Positions 1 to 10,726 of a stretch of DNA of 64,000 nucleotides are shown here, piece by piece. The stretch spans positions 1 to 64,000 of the forward strand of contig NZ_SLZG01000004.1 in the NCBI RefSeq assembly GCF_004341625.1, written 5' to 3'. This DNA comes from Rhizobium sp. BK376 (GTDB lineage: Bacteria; Pseudomonadota; Alphaproteobacteria; Rhizobiales; Rhizobiaceae). Position 1 is the first letter of the stretch; every line of letters starts with the position of its first letter. Both the position numbers and the translations under genes were made by a program. The notes below the pieces were generated by a model. It worked only from the letters and a program-made list of their open reading frames with translations, had not been told where the DNA came from and did no database searches.

Positions 1-446
1 CGAAACTCCAGAGCGAGGCAGTTCGTCGCCAGCAGCGCCGCCGCCCTCGTCAGTGATCGGGCTTATAGACCCTACCCAACGAACTAGTCAACAGCCGAAT
101 TTCAAAAAACTGTAAAAATTCGCAAATTATTGATTTTGAACGATAATTCTTAGAGGCCCTAAAATACGCCCTATTTTACCGACAAATACCAGCCTTCAGA
201 CGGCACGGAGGCCCGACCGGCATGGGGATGAGCGCCTCGCGAGATAGAAAGACGTGGATGCAGGCATATTTCCTTTGACGGAAGTCCCTCCATATTCCAT
301 TCGCCCGATTGCCCGAGCGACGCAGGATTCACACAGGCAAGACAATTTGACGTCACGCGCACGGGATTTGACTCCGCCGTGATAAATATGCACATCTTTT
401 GCGCAGCCAGGACGGCTTGCTGGAGAAGGAACCTGATCGGATTGGC
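1..446. other. Left-edge gene-free stretch
   Basis: No supported gene lies here. Bases 1-60 are GC-rich and could be the edge of a feature outside the window, but I cannot identify it. From about 90 to 180 the sequence turns AT-rich, as expected for the promoter region of the M23 peptidase gene that follows. A long reverse-strand open frame covering 171-1847 is a GC-rich shadow of that gene. Confidence 0.5.
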
Positions 447-2396
447 ATGTTGACGGACAAGATGATGCTCCGATCGCTTGGCAACGAGCCGCCAATCCTG
501 GCCGACGGGCGACGCGCGCCCGACCGACGCGAGGTTTCCTTGCGCTGGCTTTCGGGTACGTTCCTCACGGGCATCACGTCCAGCATCCTGATGGGCGTCG
601 CGCTTTTTGCAGCGCTCGACGGTCGCCAACAGCTCGCCATCCCCGCCGAGGCTTATGCGACAGCCGATAGCGCCCAGGATAATGCAGACAATGCACAGGT
701 GACCCGTGGCGGACGCCTTATCCCCACTGCCCTTGCCGCCAAACCATCCGACCGCAACATCCTCGAAGTATCGACCGTCGTCCGCGACGGCGAGAAGGAG
801 GTCGTGCGCAGGCAGCCCTTCGCGCATGTGAAGATGGCGCTTGCCGCCAATCATGTCACATCGGAGGACTATCCCGCATTTGATCCACTCGCGATCTTCT
901 CGGCGGATACCAACATTCCCGCCCCGGCCAACCACACTGGAGCGATCTATGGCTCCGACGTAGAATCCGAAGTCAGCCTCAAGACGATCCCCTTCCCGAT
1001 CAAGGAGGCTAGCTTTCCGCTTGCCGCTTCCATGTCGCTCGATGAAGTGGAAGAGAACGTCCGTTCGAACGGCTCGGTCCTGACCGACGGCAACACCCAG
1101 GTTTCCGCTCTCTATTACGTCGATCCGCAGCGCTTTGCGACAGATGACACCGATGTCGATCTCACGGCGGGGCTTGCTGCCCGCATCGTCGAGGAAAACA
1201 TGTCGGTGTCGACGCCGGAACAGGTAACGTCGAAAATGCCGGAATATGCCGACGACGTCATTCCGGCACGGCAGGATACGCCGATTGCGGCCGCGCTGAC
1301 CAATGCCGGCTATACGCAGGCCGATGCGGACGCCATCGCCGGCAGTATCCAGCCGCTTTTCGGCTCGTCCGAACTCGAGCGCGGCGACGTGCTTCGGGTC
1401 GGCATTCTCCAGCAGGGCGAACAGACTGACATCATCAGGGCCAGCATCTACCGCGGCACCAAGCATCTTCTCACCATCGCCAAGGACGACAGCGGCAGCT
1501 TCGTCGCCGGCGCCGAACCGCCCGAACTGGATGCGGTCGCCAGCGCCTTCGACAATGACATGGCGCCGGTGACGGCCGGCCGCGACCTGCCGAGCGTCTA
1601 CGACGGCGTCTACCGCGCCGGTCTTTCCTACGGCATGACCAAGGAGATGATCGCGCAGATCATCAAGCTGCTCGCCAGCAATGTCGATTTCCAGGCCCAG
1701 CTGAAGCCAGCGGATTCGCTGGAAGCATTCTTCTCGGTCGCCGACAAGAACGGCAAGGCGACGGCAGACTCGGAACTGCTCTACGTCAACGCCAAATTCG
1801 GCGACAACGAGACACGCTTCTACCGTTTCGAGGATCCCGAGGACCATTCGGTCGACTATTTCGACCAGAACGGCAAGAGCATCCGGCAGTTCCTGTTGAG
1901 GAACCCCGTGCCGAACGGTGTCTTCACCTCAGGCTTCGGCATGCGCCGCCACCCGATCCTCGGTTTTGCCCGCATGCACACGGGCGTGGACTGGGCGGCA
2001 CCACGCGGCACGCCGATCATCGCGACCGGCAACGGCGTCGTCGAAAAGGCAGGCTGGGATTCCGGCGGCTTCGGCAATCAGACCCTGATCCGCCATGCCA
2101 ACGGCTATGTCTCGTCCTATAATCACCAGAGCGCCATCGCCAAGGGCATCGTCCCGGGCGCCAAGGTCGTGCAGGGACAGGTGATCGGCTTCATCGGCTC
2201 GACCGGCATGGCAACCGGCGCGCATCTCCATTACGAGCTGGTCGTCAACGGCACCAAGGTCGATCCGCTGCGCATCCGCCTGCCGGGCGGAAAGACGCTG
2301 GACGGCGATGCGCTGGCGAAATTCGAGGAAGAACGCAAGCGCGTCGATACGCTGCTCAGCGACGAGAAGTCGAAGCAGGTCGCCAGCAAGGAATGA
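447..2396 (+). CDS. M23 family metallopeptidase (LytM/peptidoglycan endopeptidase type)
   Basis: A 649-residue protein with a hydrophobic segment near residues 35-55, so probably anchored in the inner membrane and facing the periplasm. The middle is a long non-catalytic region. The C-terminal third is an M23 domain: the zinc-ligand motif HTGVD is at residues 511-515 and HLHYE follows at 593-597. Family role: cleaving peptide cross-links in peptidoglycan, or, if degenerate, activating amidases; here the metal ligands are intact. The frame opens with TTG at 399, but the ATG at 447 (MLTDKMM) is preferred; a purine-rich GGAGAAGG lies about 18 bases upstream. It is convergent with clpB and a shared hairpin lies between them. 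Which bond it cleaves is not visible. Confidence 0.88.
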   Translation: MLTDKMMLRSLGNEPPILADGRRAPDRREVSLRWLSGTFLTGITSSILMGVALFAALDGRQQLAIPAEAYATADSAQDNADNAQVTRGGRLIPTALAAKPSDRNILEVSTVVRDGEKEVVRRQPFAHVKMALAANHVTSEDYPAFDPLAIFSADTNIPAPANHTGAIYGSDVESEVSLKTIPFPIKEASFPLAASMSLDEVEENVRSNGSVLTDGNTQVSALYYVDPQRFATDDTDVDLTAGLAARIVEENMSVSTPEQVTSKMPEYADDVIPARQDTPIAAALTNAGYTQADADAIAGSIQPLFGSSELERGDVLRVGILQQGEQTDIIRASIYRGTKHLLTIAKDDSGSFVAGAEPPELDAVASAFDNDMAPVTAGRDLPSVYDGVYRAGLSYGMTKEMIAQIIKLLASNVDFQAQLKPADSLEAFFSVADKNGKATADSELLYVNAKFGDNETRFYRFEDPEDHSVDYFDQNGKSIRQFLLRNPVPNGVFTSGFGMRRHPILGFARMHTGVDWAAPRGTPIIATGNGVVEKAGWDSGGFGNQTLIRHANGYVSSYNHQSAIAKGIVPGAKVVQGQVIGFIGSTGMATGAHLHYELVVNGTKVDPLRIRLPGGKTLDGDALAKFEEERKRVDTLLSDEKSKQVASKE

Positions 2397-2413
2397 CATA
2401 AGTCCGAGCAAGA

Positions 2414-2439
2414 AAATGGCGGCCCAAGAGCCGCCATTT
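2414..2439. terminator. Bidirectional hairpin between M23 gene and clpB
   Basis: A perfect 10-bp stem (AAATGGCGGC / GCCGCCATTT) with a 6-base loop sits between the stops of two convergent genes. The A and T runs at the stem base suit termination in both directions. Confidence 0.75.
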
Positions 2440-2463
2440 CGTATTCGTTTATAGCGAGAAGCC

Positions 2464-5067
2464 TTACGCCGCCTGGCTCGTCGCCTGACGAGGCCGGAAC
2501 AACAGGCGGTCCGAACCGCTTGTCACCTTGACCGTCGAGCCATCCGGAATGTTGCCCGACAGGATCTGCTCGGCGAGCGGGTCCTGGACGAACTTCTGGA
2601 TCGCTCGCTTCAGCGGCCTTGCGCCATAGACGGGGTCGTAACCCTTGTCCGCCAGCCAGTTGCGCGCATCCTCATCAAGGTCAAGCGTGATCTTGCGCTC
2701 CGACAACAGAGCCACCAGCCGCTTGAGCTGGATATCGACGATCGCGCCCATCTCGCTGCGACGCAGGCGATGGAACAGGATGATTTCGTCGACACGGTTG
2801 AGGAACTCCGGCCGGAAATGACCGCGCACCACATCCATGACCTGGTCGCGAACCTTGTCACTATCATCATTGTCGCCAAGCTGAGCGAGATATTCCGCAC
2901 CCAGATTGGAGGTCATGATGATCATCGTGTTGCGGAAATCGACCGTGCGGCCCTGCCCGTCCGTCAAGCGTCCGTCATCCAGAACCTGGAGCAGGACGTT
3001 GAAGACGTCGGGATGCGCCTTTTCGATCTCGTCGAACAGCACGACCTGATAGGGACGCCGGCGAACCGCTTCCGTCAGCGAGCCGCCTTCCTCGTAGCCG
3101 ACATAGCCGGGAGGTGCGCCGATCAGCCGGGCAACGGAGTGCTTCTCCATGTATTCCGACATGTCCATGCGCACCAGCGCGGTCTCGTCGTCGAAGAGGA
3201 AGCGTGCAAGCGCCTTGGTCAGCTCCGTCTTGCCGACGCCGGTCGGTCCGAGGAAGATGAACGAGCCGATCGGCCGGTTCGGATCCTGCAGGCCGGCGCG
3301 CGCGCGGCGAACCGCCCGCGATACGGCCTGAACCGCATCGCCCTGGCCGACGACTGACTTAGCCAGCTCATCTTCCATCCGGAGCAGCTTGTCCTTTTCG
3401 CCTTCCAGCATCTTCTCGACCGGAATGCCCGTCCAGCGCGCCACGATCTGCGCGATGTTGTCGGCGGTCACGACCTCCTGCACCATCGCGTTGCGGCTGT
3501 TGTCTTCCTTGCTTTCCGCTTCCGCAAGCTGCTTTTCCAGCCCCGGGATCACACCATAGGCAAGTTCGCCGGCGCGCTGGAATTCACCCTTGCGCTGGGC
3601 GATCGCCAGTTCGTTGCGGGCGTCATCGAGCTGCTTCTTCAGGTCGGCGGCAAGACCGAGCTTCTGCTTTTCCGCCTGCCAGCGCGCGGTCAGCGCATCG
3701 GCTTCCTCTTCAAGGCCGGCAAGCTCGGTTTCGAGCCGAACCAGCCGATCGGCGGACGCCTGGTCGGTTTCCTTCTTCAATGCCTCGCGCTCGATCTTCA
3801 GCTGGATGATGCGACGATCAAGTTCGTCGAGTTCTTCCGGCTTCGAATCGACCTGCATTCGCAGGCGGGCAGCCGCCTCGTCCATCAGATCGATGGCCTT
3901 GTCGGGCAGGAAGCGATCGGTGATGTAGCGGTTGGAAAGCGTCGCAGCCGCCACCAGAGCCGAATCCGCGATCCGGACCTTGTGATGCTGCTCGTATTTT
4001 TCCTTCAGGCCGCGCAGGATCGAGATCGTGTCCTCGACCGTCGGCTCCTCGACCATGACCGGCTGGAAGCGGCGGGCAAGTGCCGGATCCTTTTCCACAT
4101 GCTTGCGATATTCATCGAGCGTGGTGGCGCCGACGCAATGCAGCTCGCCGCGGGCAAGGGCAGGCTTCAACAGATTGGAGGCATCCATCGCCCCATCCGC
4201 CTTGCCGGCGCCGACGAGCGTATGCATTTCATCGATGAAGAGGATGATCTCGCCGTTCTCCGACTGAACCTCGTTGAGCACGGCCTTCAGCCGCTCCTCG
4301 AACTCACCGCGGAATTTCGCTCCGGCAATCAACGCGCCCATGTCGAGCGCCATCAGCTTCTTGTCCTTCAGCGATTCCGGCACGTCGCCGTTGACGATGC
4401 GCAGAGCAAGGCCCTCGACGATTGCCGTCTTGCCGACGCCGGGTTCGCCGATCAGGACAGGATTGTTCTTCGTGCGGCGCGACAGGACCTGAATGGTGCG
4501 GCGAATTTCGTCATCGCGGCCGATCACAGGGTCGAGCCTGCCCTCGCGGGCCTCGGCGGTGAGGTCGCGTGCATATTTCTTCAGAGAATCGAACCCCTGC
4601 TCCGCATTGGCGGAGTCGGCCGTACGGCCCTTGCGGATATCGTTGATGACCTGATTGAGAGCAACCGGTGTTACGCCTGCATTCTTCAGCGTCGTGGACG
4701 TGGAAGCTGTCGGCTCCAGGGCAAGCGCCTGCAGCAGCCGCTCGACGGTGACGAAACTGTCACCGGCCTTCTTGGCAGCCTCTTCGGCAGTCGTAAACAC
4801 CTTGGCGAGCGGCTGCGCCAGATAAACCTGGCCATTGCCGCCGGAAACCTTGGGCAGCTTGGCAAGTGCGGCATCATTTGCAAGCCGTGCAGCCTTCGCA
4901 TCACCGCCTGCGCGATCGATCAGCGACGCAGCCATGCCCTGATCGTCGTCCAGCAGCACTTTGAGAACATGTTCGGGCGTGAATTGCTGATGCCCCTGGG
5001 CAAGCGCATTGGTCTGAGCGGATTGCAGGAAACCGCGCACCCGCTCCGAGTATTTTTCTATATCCAT
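2464..5067 (-). CDS. clpB: ATP-dependent disaggregase ClpB
   Basis: An 867-residue Hsp100 chaperone, the usual ClpB length. It acts as a cytoplasmic hexamer that threads aggregated proteins through its pore, working with DnaK. Domains in order: Clp N-domain (about 1-145), first AAA module with Walker A GEPGVGKT at 207-214, the coiled-coil M-domain (about 400-530) that distinguishes ClpB from ClpA, and a second AAA module with GPTGVGKT near residue 605. The frame extends upstream to 5175, but the ATG at 5067 ([10 protein letters not shown]) is the start because GGAGGT lies five bases before it. I could not find a convincing RpoH-type promoter upstream. Transcribed toward the M23 gene. Confidence 0.97.
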   Translation of the reverse strand: MDIEKYSERVRGFLQSAQTNALAQGHQQFTPEHVLKVLLDDDQGMAASLIDRAGGDAKAARLANDAALAKLPKVSGGNGQVYLAQPLAKVFTTAEEAAKKAGDSFVTVERLLQALALEPTASTSTTLKNAGVTPVALNQVINDIRKGRTADSANAEQGFDSLKKYARDLTAEAREGRLDPVIGRDDEIRRTIQVLSRRTKNNPVLIGEPGVGKTAIVEGLALRIVNGDVPESLKDKKLMALDMGALIAGAKFRGEFEERLKAVLNEVQSENGEIILFIDEMHTLVGAGKADGAMDASNLLKPALARGELHCVGATTLDEYRKHVEKDPALARRFQPVMVEEPTVEDTISILRGLKEKYEQHHKVRIADSALVAAATLSNRYITDRFLPDKAIDLMDEAAARLRMQVDSKPEELDELDRRIIQLKIEREALKKETDQASADRLVRLETELAGLEEEADALTARWQAEKQKLGLAADLKKQLDDARNELAIAQRKGEFQRAGELAYGVIPGLEKQLAEAESKEDNSRNAMVQEVVTADNIAQIVARWTGIPVEKMLEGEKDKLLRMEDELAKSVVGQGDAVQAVSRAVRRARAGLQDPNRPIGSFIFLGPTGVGKTELTKALARFLFDDETALVRMDMSEYMEKHSVARLIGAPPGYVGYEEGGSLTEAVRRRPYQVVLFDEIEKAHPDVFNVLLQVLDDGRLTDGQGRTVDFRNTMIIMTSNLGAEYLAQLGDNDDSDKVRDQVMDVVRGHFRPEFLNRVDEIILFHRLRRSEMGAIVDIQLKRLVALLSERKITLDLDEDARNWLADKGYDPVYGARPLKRAIQKFVQDPLAEQILSGNIPDGSTVKVTSGSDRLLFRPRQATSQAA

Positions 5068-5310
5068 TATGACCTCCATAGATCGCTCCGCCCTCAAGGC
5101 ACGAAACGATGATTGAGATTGAGCTCCCTCAAGAGGCGAGCCCTGCCTGCCACGATTGGGATTTGCGGCGGGCAACTTTTCGTGAATATGGGATGATATT
5201 TCGACAGTTTAAAGAGCGCGGAAACGAAAAGTCCTGCGATTTCAAACCAACTCCGAAAGATCCGATTCCGGCTTGAGAAGCCCGGCGAACACCTAGCCTA
5301 TAAACGCAAA

Positions 5311-5343
5311 AAAGCGCAGCAACCCGAAAGGCTGCTGCGCTTT
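5311..5343 (-). terminator. Terminator of the DUF4167 gene
   Basis: A perfect 11-bp stem (AAAGCGCAGCA / TGCTGCGCTTT) closes an 11-base loop. On the minus strand it is followed by a run of T, the form of an intrinsic terminator. It lies 18 bases after the DUF4167 stop and upstream of clpB, so it separates the two leftward genes. Confidence 0.85.
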
Positions 5344-5361
5344 CAAACTTCTAGGGAAAGC

Positions 5362-6054
5362 TTATTCCGAAGTGGCTTCGGCCAGGGCCGGAGACGCTTC
5401 GCTCGAAGCTGCCTCGCCTTCGCCCTGCGCGCCATCGCCGCTGTTGCGTGGCTGGCGGCGGGGACGGCTGCCGGTACTACGGCGGCGCGGCTGACGCGGA
5501 GCTGCAGCTGCCGGGGTCTCTTCCTCGATCGCGACTTCGGCCGGGATACCTTCGATCACGGGCTGGGGACCCGTGCCATCGATGATCTCTTCTGCCGGAG
5601 CAGCAACGGGAGCGGGCGCCGCCTGCTGTGTGCGAACCGGCGCAGCAGCGACCGGCTGTTCGTCCATGTCGCCGTTATCGAGATCATCCATATCGCGCTC
5701 GTTGCCGTCGCGATCGTTGTAATCCTGACGGTCATCACGCTGGAAGCGTTCCTGCATCTGAGCCTGGGCGGCTGCAATGATGCGGTTATAGTGCTCTGCG
5801 TGCTGAAGATAGTTTTCCGCCATGACACGGTCGCCGGCGCTCTGGGCGTCACGAGCGAGTGTCGAATACTTCTCGGCAATATGCTGAGCAGTTCCGCGGA
5901 TTTTCACATCTGGACCCGAGCTGTCGTAGGTCCTGGTGAGCGGATTCGAGCCCTTGCGGTTAAAGTTGTTATTGTTGTTGTTATTGCCGCCGCCACCGCC
6001 GCCGCCGTTGTTACCACGCCCTCGACCGCGCTTGTTCTGCTGTCCTGGCCTCAT
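5362..6054 (-). CDS. DUF4167 domain protein with Asn/Gly tract
   Basis: A 230-residue protein of unknown function. The N-terminus is basic and of low complexity (an Arg/Gly stretch, then seven Gly, then seven Asn). It is followed by the DUF4167 core, about residues 40-100, with the recognisable RGTAQHIAEKY and AENYLQHAEHY segments. The C-terminal half is acidic, then rich in Ala, Pro and Arg (RRQPR motifs), so it is probably disordered. The basic ends suggest nucleic-acid binding; that is inference. The ATG at 6054 has GAAGGA seven bases upstream and is preferred over the frame's earlier start at 6159. It lies just downstream of prmC on the same strand. Confidence 0.85.
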   Translation of the reverse strand: MRPGQQNKRGRGRGNNGGGGGGGNNNNNNNFNRKGSNPLTRTYDSSGPDVKIRGTAQHIAEKYSTLARDAQSAGDRVMAENYLQHAEHYNRIIAAAQAQMQERFQRDDRQDYNDRDGNERDMDDLDNGDMDEQPVAAAPVRTQQAAPAPVAAPAEEIIDGTGPQPVIEGIPAEVAIEEETPAAAAPRQPRRRSTGSRPRRQPRNSGDGAQGEGEAASSEASPALAEATSE

Positions 6055-6390
6055 AGATCCTTCACCTGAATTCCGTTGCTGTGATGAATATGCGGCACCT
6101 GCCGCCGTGGCCGGAATTTTCCGTGCCAGAGCTTTCGCACCGCAAGCAGACTGCGCCATCGCGCCGGTCTGCCGCTCGACTACATCAGATTAACTGATTC
6201 ACGCATTGGGTAATCATCAACCTTTGCACTCTTTCGGAGCGGACCCCTGAGGCTGCCTGGAACCTTGACGAATCTCCGTCTGCTTCCAGCTGCCCAACGC
6301 GTGAGCGCAACCTATATTGCTTCCTCAGGAAATCCAAGCCTTTTCTTCGCAATAGCAATAACATCCCGGTAGCTGCTGCAATTTGTCGCT
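6055..6390. other. Intergenic stretch between prmC and the DUF4167 gene
   Basis: There are 336 bases without a supported gene. A 69-codon open frame (6185-6394, minus) begins with TTG, has no clear ribosome site and resembles nothing I recognise. The stretch presumably carries the DUF4167 promoter; I see no strong hairpin or operator. Confidence 0.5.
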
Positions 6391-7263
6391 TCAACTACTA
6401 TGCCTGAACACGAGCGCCCGATCGTTGTGACCGTAATCGCGCGCTGCCTCGACAAGGGTAAATCCCGTTCCTTCGAAAATCGACGTCACCGCAATGCGCT
6501 GGTCGAAACCAATCTCCACTCCGATAATGCCATCCGCATGCAGAAAACGTCCTGCATCGTTGGCAATCGCCCTGTACGCGTCAAGTCCGTCTTGGCCGCC
6601 GTCCAAAGCTGCCGGAGGATCGAAGATCTTCACTTCTGGTGCGAGAGTGGGGATGACACTGGACGCAATATAGGGCGGATTTGAGACAATCGCATGAAAT
6701 TGACCGTGGACAGTCTCGAACCAACTACTTCTGAGCGTCTGGAATCTTCCCGATAAACCATTGCTTTCTGCGTTTGATTTCGCGATCTCAAGGGCATCTG
6801 CCGAGATGTCGGACCCGACGCCGGTCGCTGTGGGACATTCGCTCAAGAGCGCGAGGCAGATTGCCCCTGTTCCAGTCCCGATGTCGAGAATGTGGATATT
6901 CCCATGCGTAATTGCAAGACCCTTCAGGTAAACAAGTACGGTATCGACCAAGATTTCCGTATCCGGCCGCGGCTCCAGTGTCGCCGGCGAAAGCTTTAGC
7001 GGCAGCCCGTAGAATTCCCGTTCGCCAAGGATGCGATGCACCGGCTCATGGCCAAGCCGTCGCTCGATGGCTGCCTCCAGCGCGGCTGCCAGTTCCGGCC
7101 CGACGGCTTCGTCGCCGCGGACCGCAAGGTCCGTCGACGAAAGATCAAGCAGGCCTGAAACGAGAACGCGCGCATCGGCGGCCGGATCGTCGAGCCCAGC
7201 CTCGGCAAAGCGGCTGCGCGCCTGCCTCAGGAGCTCCGACACAGTCCGCCCTTCGCCGCTCAT
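6391..7263 (-). CDS. prmC: Peptide chain release factor N5-glutamine methyltransferase
   Basis: A 290-residue class I methyltransferase that methylates the GGQ glutamine of release factors in the cytoplasm, speeding termination. Residues 1-75 form the substrate-recognition helices. The SAM motif DIGTGTG is at 127-133 and the diagnostic NPPY motif at 195-198. Its ATG overlaps the prfA stop by four bases, so enzyme and substrate are translationally coupled. Confidence 0.96.
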   Translation of the reverse strand: MSGEGRTVSELLRQARSRFAEAGLDDPAADARVLVSGLLDLSSTDLAVRGDEAVGPELAAALEAAIERRLGHEPVHRILGEREFYGLPLKLSPATLEPRPDTEILVDTVLVYLKGLAITHGNIHILDIGTGTGAICLALLSECPTATGVGSDISADALEIAKSNAESNGLSGRFQTLRSSWFETVHGQFHAIVSNPPYIASSVIPTLAPEVKIFDPPAALDGGQDGLDAYRAIANDAGRFLHADGIIGVEIGFDQRIAVTSIFEGTGFTLVEAARDYGHNDRALVFRHSS

Positions 7264-8339
7264 TGCTGCTCGCCGAGTTGGGCGAGCTGGCTCGCCTGGT
7301 AATCCGCCATCAGAGCATCGACCACTTCGTCGATTTCGCCTTCCATCATCCGGTCGAGCTTGTAGAGCGTCAGGTTGATGCGATGGTCCGTAATGCGGCC
7401 CTGCGGGAAATTGTAGGTTCGGATGCGCTCGGAGCGGTCACCCGAACCGACCTGGCTCTTGCGATCGGCCGAACGCTCGCTGTCCATGCGCTGGCGCTCC
7501 ATATCATAAAGACGCGAGCGCAGAACCTGCATGGCCTTGGCGCGGTTCTGGTGCTGGGATTTCTCCGAGCTGGTGACGACGATGCCGGAGGGCAGATGCG
7601 TGATGCGCACGGCGGAATCGGTCGTGTTGACGTGCTGGCCGCCGGCACCCGACGAACGCATCGTGTCGATTCGGATATCTTCCGGCTTGATTTCGATATC
7701 CACCTCTTCCGCCTCAGGCAGAACCGCGACGGTCGCCGCCGACGTGTGGATACGGCCGCTGGCCTCGGTTTCCGGGACGCGCTGCACGCGATGGACGCCG
7801 GATTCGAATTTCAGCTTGGCGAAGACGCCCTTGCCGGTGATCGTCGCAATGATTTCCTTGTAGCCGCCGGCTTCGCCGTCGCTTGCCGAGAGGATTTCCA
7901 CCTTCCAGCCGTGGGTCGCCGCATATCGCTCGTACATGCGAAAGAGATCGCCGGCGAAAAGTGCTGCCTCGTTGCCGCCGGTGCCGGCACGGATTTCAAG
8001 GATGGCGCTCTTTTCGTCGGCGGCATCCTTCGGCAGGAGCTGGATCTGGATTTCCGTTTCCAGCCCCTCTATCCGGTCCTTGACCTCGGGTAGCTCGGTT
8101 TCCGCAAGCTCGCGCATCTCGCGATCGACATCCTTCTCCGCCAGCATGGTTTCGAGATCAGTCCGCTCCGCCAGCGCCTTTTCATAGTCGCGGATTTTCG
8201 TCACGACGGGCTGCAATTCGGAATATTCCGACGCGAGCTTCACATAGACATCCGCCGAGGGCCCGGCCGACATACGCGCCTCGATTTCGCCGAAGCGGCG
8301 CTCCAGCTCGCGCATCTTTTCAACGGGAAGCTTCGCCAC
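7260..8339 (-). CDS. prfA: Peptide chain release factor 1
   Basis: A 359-residue RF1 that reads UAA and UAG on the ribosome. The stop-codon-reading PxT motif (PET, 189-191) marks it as RF1 rather than RF2, and the catalytic GGQ is at 233-235 within GAGGQHVN. Length is normal. It lies 28 bases downstream of ptsP and overlaps prmC, so these form one leftward transcription unit. Confidence 0.97.
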   Translation of the reverse strand: MAKLPVEKMRELERRFGEIEARMSAGPSADVYVKLASEYSELQPVVTKIRDYEKALAERTDLETMLAEKDVDREMRELAETELPEVKDRIEGLETEIQIQLLPKDAADEKSAILEIRAGTGGNEAALFAGDLFRMYERYAATHGWKVEILSASDGEAGGYKEIIATITGKGVFAKLKFESGVHRVQRVPETEASGRIHTSAATVAVLPEAEEVDIEIKPEDIRIDTMRSSGAGGQHVNTTDSAVRITHLPSGIVVTSSEKSQHQNRAKAMQVLRSRLYDMERQRMDSERSADRKSQVGSGDRSERIRTYNFPQGRITDHRINLTLYKLDRMMEGEIDEVVDALMADYQASQLAQLGEQQ

Positions 8340-8367
8340 CCTTCACTCCGATTCTTCTTTTGTTTTT

Positions 8368-10635
8368 CTAAAGGGGAATATTGTGGCTTTCGGCAAAGCC
8401 GACAAGGATATCGCGCATCGCAACCGTCGAATGCGTGTCGTCCAGCGCCTCCTCCACGGTCTTCGACAGCGCAGCAGCATCCAGCCCAAGCAACATGGCC
8501 TTGACTGGACCGATTGCGGCCGGGGACATGGAGATCGAGCGGAAGCCGATACCGATCAGGGCCATGGCCGAGATTGGCCGTCCCGCAAGCTCGCCGCACA
8601 GGGTCACCGGCGTGTTGTTGCGTTCGCCGGCCCTTACGATATCGCGAAGGATGCGCAGGAACGGCCGCCCCAACGGATCGAAGCGGTCCGAAACGCGGGC
8701 ATTGCCCCGATCGGCCGCCATAGAAAACTGGAAGAGATCGTTGGAGCCAACGGAAACGAAGTCGACGGCGTCCATCAGCTCGTCGAGCTGCCAGAGAAGT
8801 GCCGGCACTTCCAGCATCGCGCCGAATTGCAGCTTGCGCGGCAGCGCGTAGCCGAAGCGCGACAGATGCTGCACTTCCTTCTGCAGCAGCTCCCGGACCG
8901 CCGCAATCTCGGATACTTCCGTGACCATCGGCACCATCATCTTCAATTCGCCGTCCGCCGCAGCCCTGAGCATAGCGCGAAGCTGGGTGCGCAGGAGGCC
9001 CGGCCGGTCGAGCGACAGGCGGATGGCGCGCCAGCCGAGCGCCGGATTCTCTTCCTCATGCGCGCGGAAGTAAGGCACCACCTTGTCGCCGCCGATATCG
9101 AGCGTCCGGAAGGTGACCGCGCGGCTGCCGGCCTGCTTCAGCACCGTGCGATAAAAGGCTTCCTGCTCATCCGCCTTCGGCATGGTCGAGGCGATCATGA
9201 ACTGCAGCTCGGTGCGGAAGAGGCCGATGCCCTCGGCACCGGATTCGGCAAGCTGCGGCAGGTCCACGACGAGGCCGGCATTCATCAGAAGCGAGATTCG
9301 CTGACCGTCCTTGGTGACTGGATCGACGGAGCGCAGCGCGCGGAACTGCTCCTGCCGACGGGCGCGAAAGCGCACCTTTTCCTCGTAGGACCGCTGGTGA
9401 TCCTGCATCGGGCGCAGATGGACGTGACCCTCGTCGCCATCGATGATGACGGAATCACCGTTCTCCACGAGCGCCACGATACCCGTCGCCTGGCCGACGA
9501 CGGGAATGCCCATGGCCCGGGCGACAATGACCACGTGACTGGTGACCGCGCCCTCCTCGAGCACAAGACCGCGAATATTGGTGCGCGGATAGTCAAGTAA
9601 TTCGGCAGCGCCCATGGCACGGGCAAAGATGATGGCGTCGTTCGGAAAGCCTTCCGAGGCGGCACGGCCGGAATAGCCGGTTAGCTGGCGCAGCAGCCGG
9701 TTGGCCAGATCCTCGAAATCATGCATGCGCTCACGCAGGTAAGGATCCGTCAGGCGCATCATCCGCGCCTTGGTGTCGGACTGCACCTTCTCGACAGCAG
9801 CCTCGGCGGTCAGGCCGTTGCGGATCGCCTCTTCCAGCTTGCGCACCCAGCCCTGGTCATGCGCGAACATGCGGTAGGTTTCCAAGACCTCGCGGTGCTC
9901 GCCTTCGGTCGGCACGTCACGGCGCGACAGCATGTCGTCGATAGAGATGCGCAGCGAGCCCAGCGCATCCGCCATGCGCTGGATTTCCTTCTCGGTATCG
10001 TCGTTCAGGAGATTGGTGACGACGACGCGAGGCTCGTGCAGCACGACGTAACCGAGCCCGATGCCCTCATTATAGCTATCGCCGTCGATGGTGAGGGAGC
10101 GGGTAAGGTCGAGTTCGAGACCGGGCTTGGCGATCTTCTTGAGTTCGCCGGTCGCGATCATTTCCGCCAGGACCATTGCGGTCGTCTCGAGCGCTTCAAG
10201 CTCCTCGTCACGATAGTTGCGGCTGGCCTTGTTCTGTACGACGAGGACGCCGAGCGAACGGCCGGCACGCAGGATCGGCACGCCGAGGAAGGAATGGAAT
10301 ATTTCTTCGCCCGTTTCAGGCAGGTAGCGGAAGGCGGGGTGCGACTGCGCGTCCGAAAGATTGAGCGGCTGCGCGGACGCGGCGATCGTGCCGACGAGGC
10401 CTTGCCCCATCTTCAACTGCGAAAGGTGGACGGCTTCCTTGTTGAGACCTTCGGTCGCGTAAAGCTCCAGCACGCCGTCGGCGCGCAGCACGTAGACGGA
10501 GCAGACCTCCGCCACCATGTTTCCGGCAATCTGGCGAACGATCCGATCAAGCCGCTCCTGCGGTTCGAGCGGCTCGGCCATGAGCTCTCGCAGCCGTTTG
10601 AGCAGAACGCGTGGACCGCCGGATAGGTCTCTCAT
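8368..10635 (-). CDS. ptsP: PEP-protein phosphotransferase PtsP (nitrogen-PTS enzyme I)
   Basis: A 755-residue EI(Ntr). An N-terminal GAF domain (about 20-165) precedes the enzyme I module. The phosphohistidine is H367 in the TSHVVIVARA segment, and the PEP-binding TIM barrel follows, with the conserved CGELAG near residue 705. The protein takes phosphate from PEP and passes it to NPr and EIIA(Ntr); in rhizobia this chain affects nitrogen, potassium and carbon regulation. The GAF domain is the nitrogen-sensing part in studied homologues. It lies between lysC and prfA on the same strand. Confidence 0.95.
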   Translation of the reverse strand: MRDLSGGPRVLLKRLRELMAEPLEPQERLDRIVRQIAGNMVAEVCSVYVLRADGVLELYATEGLNKEAVHLSQLKMGQGLVGTIAASAQPLNLSDAQSHPAFRYLPETGEEIFHSFLGVPILRAGRSLGVLVVQNKASRNYRDEELEALETTAMVLAEMIATGELKKIAKPGLELDLTRSLTIDGDSYNEGIGLGYVVLHEPRVVVTNLLNDDTEKEIQRMADALGSLRISIDDMLSRRDVPTEGEHREVLETYRMFAHDQGWVRKLEEAIRNGLTAEAAVEKVQSDTKARMMRLTDPYLRERMHDFEDLANRLLRQLTGYSGRAASEGFPNDAIIFARAMGAAELLDYPRTNIRGLVLEEGAVTSHVVIVARAMGIPVVGQATGIVALVENGDSVIIDGDEGHVHLRPMQDHQRSYEEKVRFRARRQEQFRALRSVDPVTKDGQRISLLMNAGLVVDLPQLAESGAEGIGLFRTELQFMIASTMPKADEQEAFYRTVLKQAGSRAVTFRTLDIGGDKVVPYFRAHEEENPALGWRAIRLSLDRPGLLRTQLRAMLRAAADGELKMMVPMVTEVSEIAAVRELLQKEVQHLSRFGYALPRKLQFGAMLEVPALLWQLDELMDAVDFVSVGSNDLFQFSMAADRGNARVSDRFDPLGRPFLRILRDIVRAGERNNTPVTLCGELAGRPISAMALIGIGFRSISMSPAAIGPVKAMLLGLDAAALSKTVEEALDDTHSTVAMRDILVGFAESHNIPL

Positions 10636-10726
10636 GGCGCCTCAAGCTCCCGAAAACAAAGATATCACCCTCGTTTGCGCCGGCCGAAACTGCCCCCTGT
10701 CGCGGTCCGCCAAACCTAATGATGAA

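Noticed and set aside
1-60. Possible RNA or gene fragment at the left edge
   Set aside because: GC-rich and distinct from the AT-rich bases after it, but too short to identify and without a complete stem or codon signature.
171-1847. 558-codon open frame antisense to the M23 peptidase gene
   Set aside because: It mirrors the coding strand of a clear gene, has a low-complexity Arg/Gly/Val composition and no family resemblance; a GC-rich shadow.
5068-5300. Heat-shock (RpoH-type) promoter before clpB
   Set aside because: Expected from biology, but no CTTG/-10 pair of acceptable spacing and match was found.
6185-6394. 69-codon open frame after prmC
   Set aside because: TTG start, no ribosome site, no recognisable family; could be real but is not supported.
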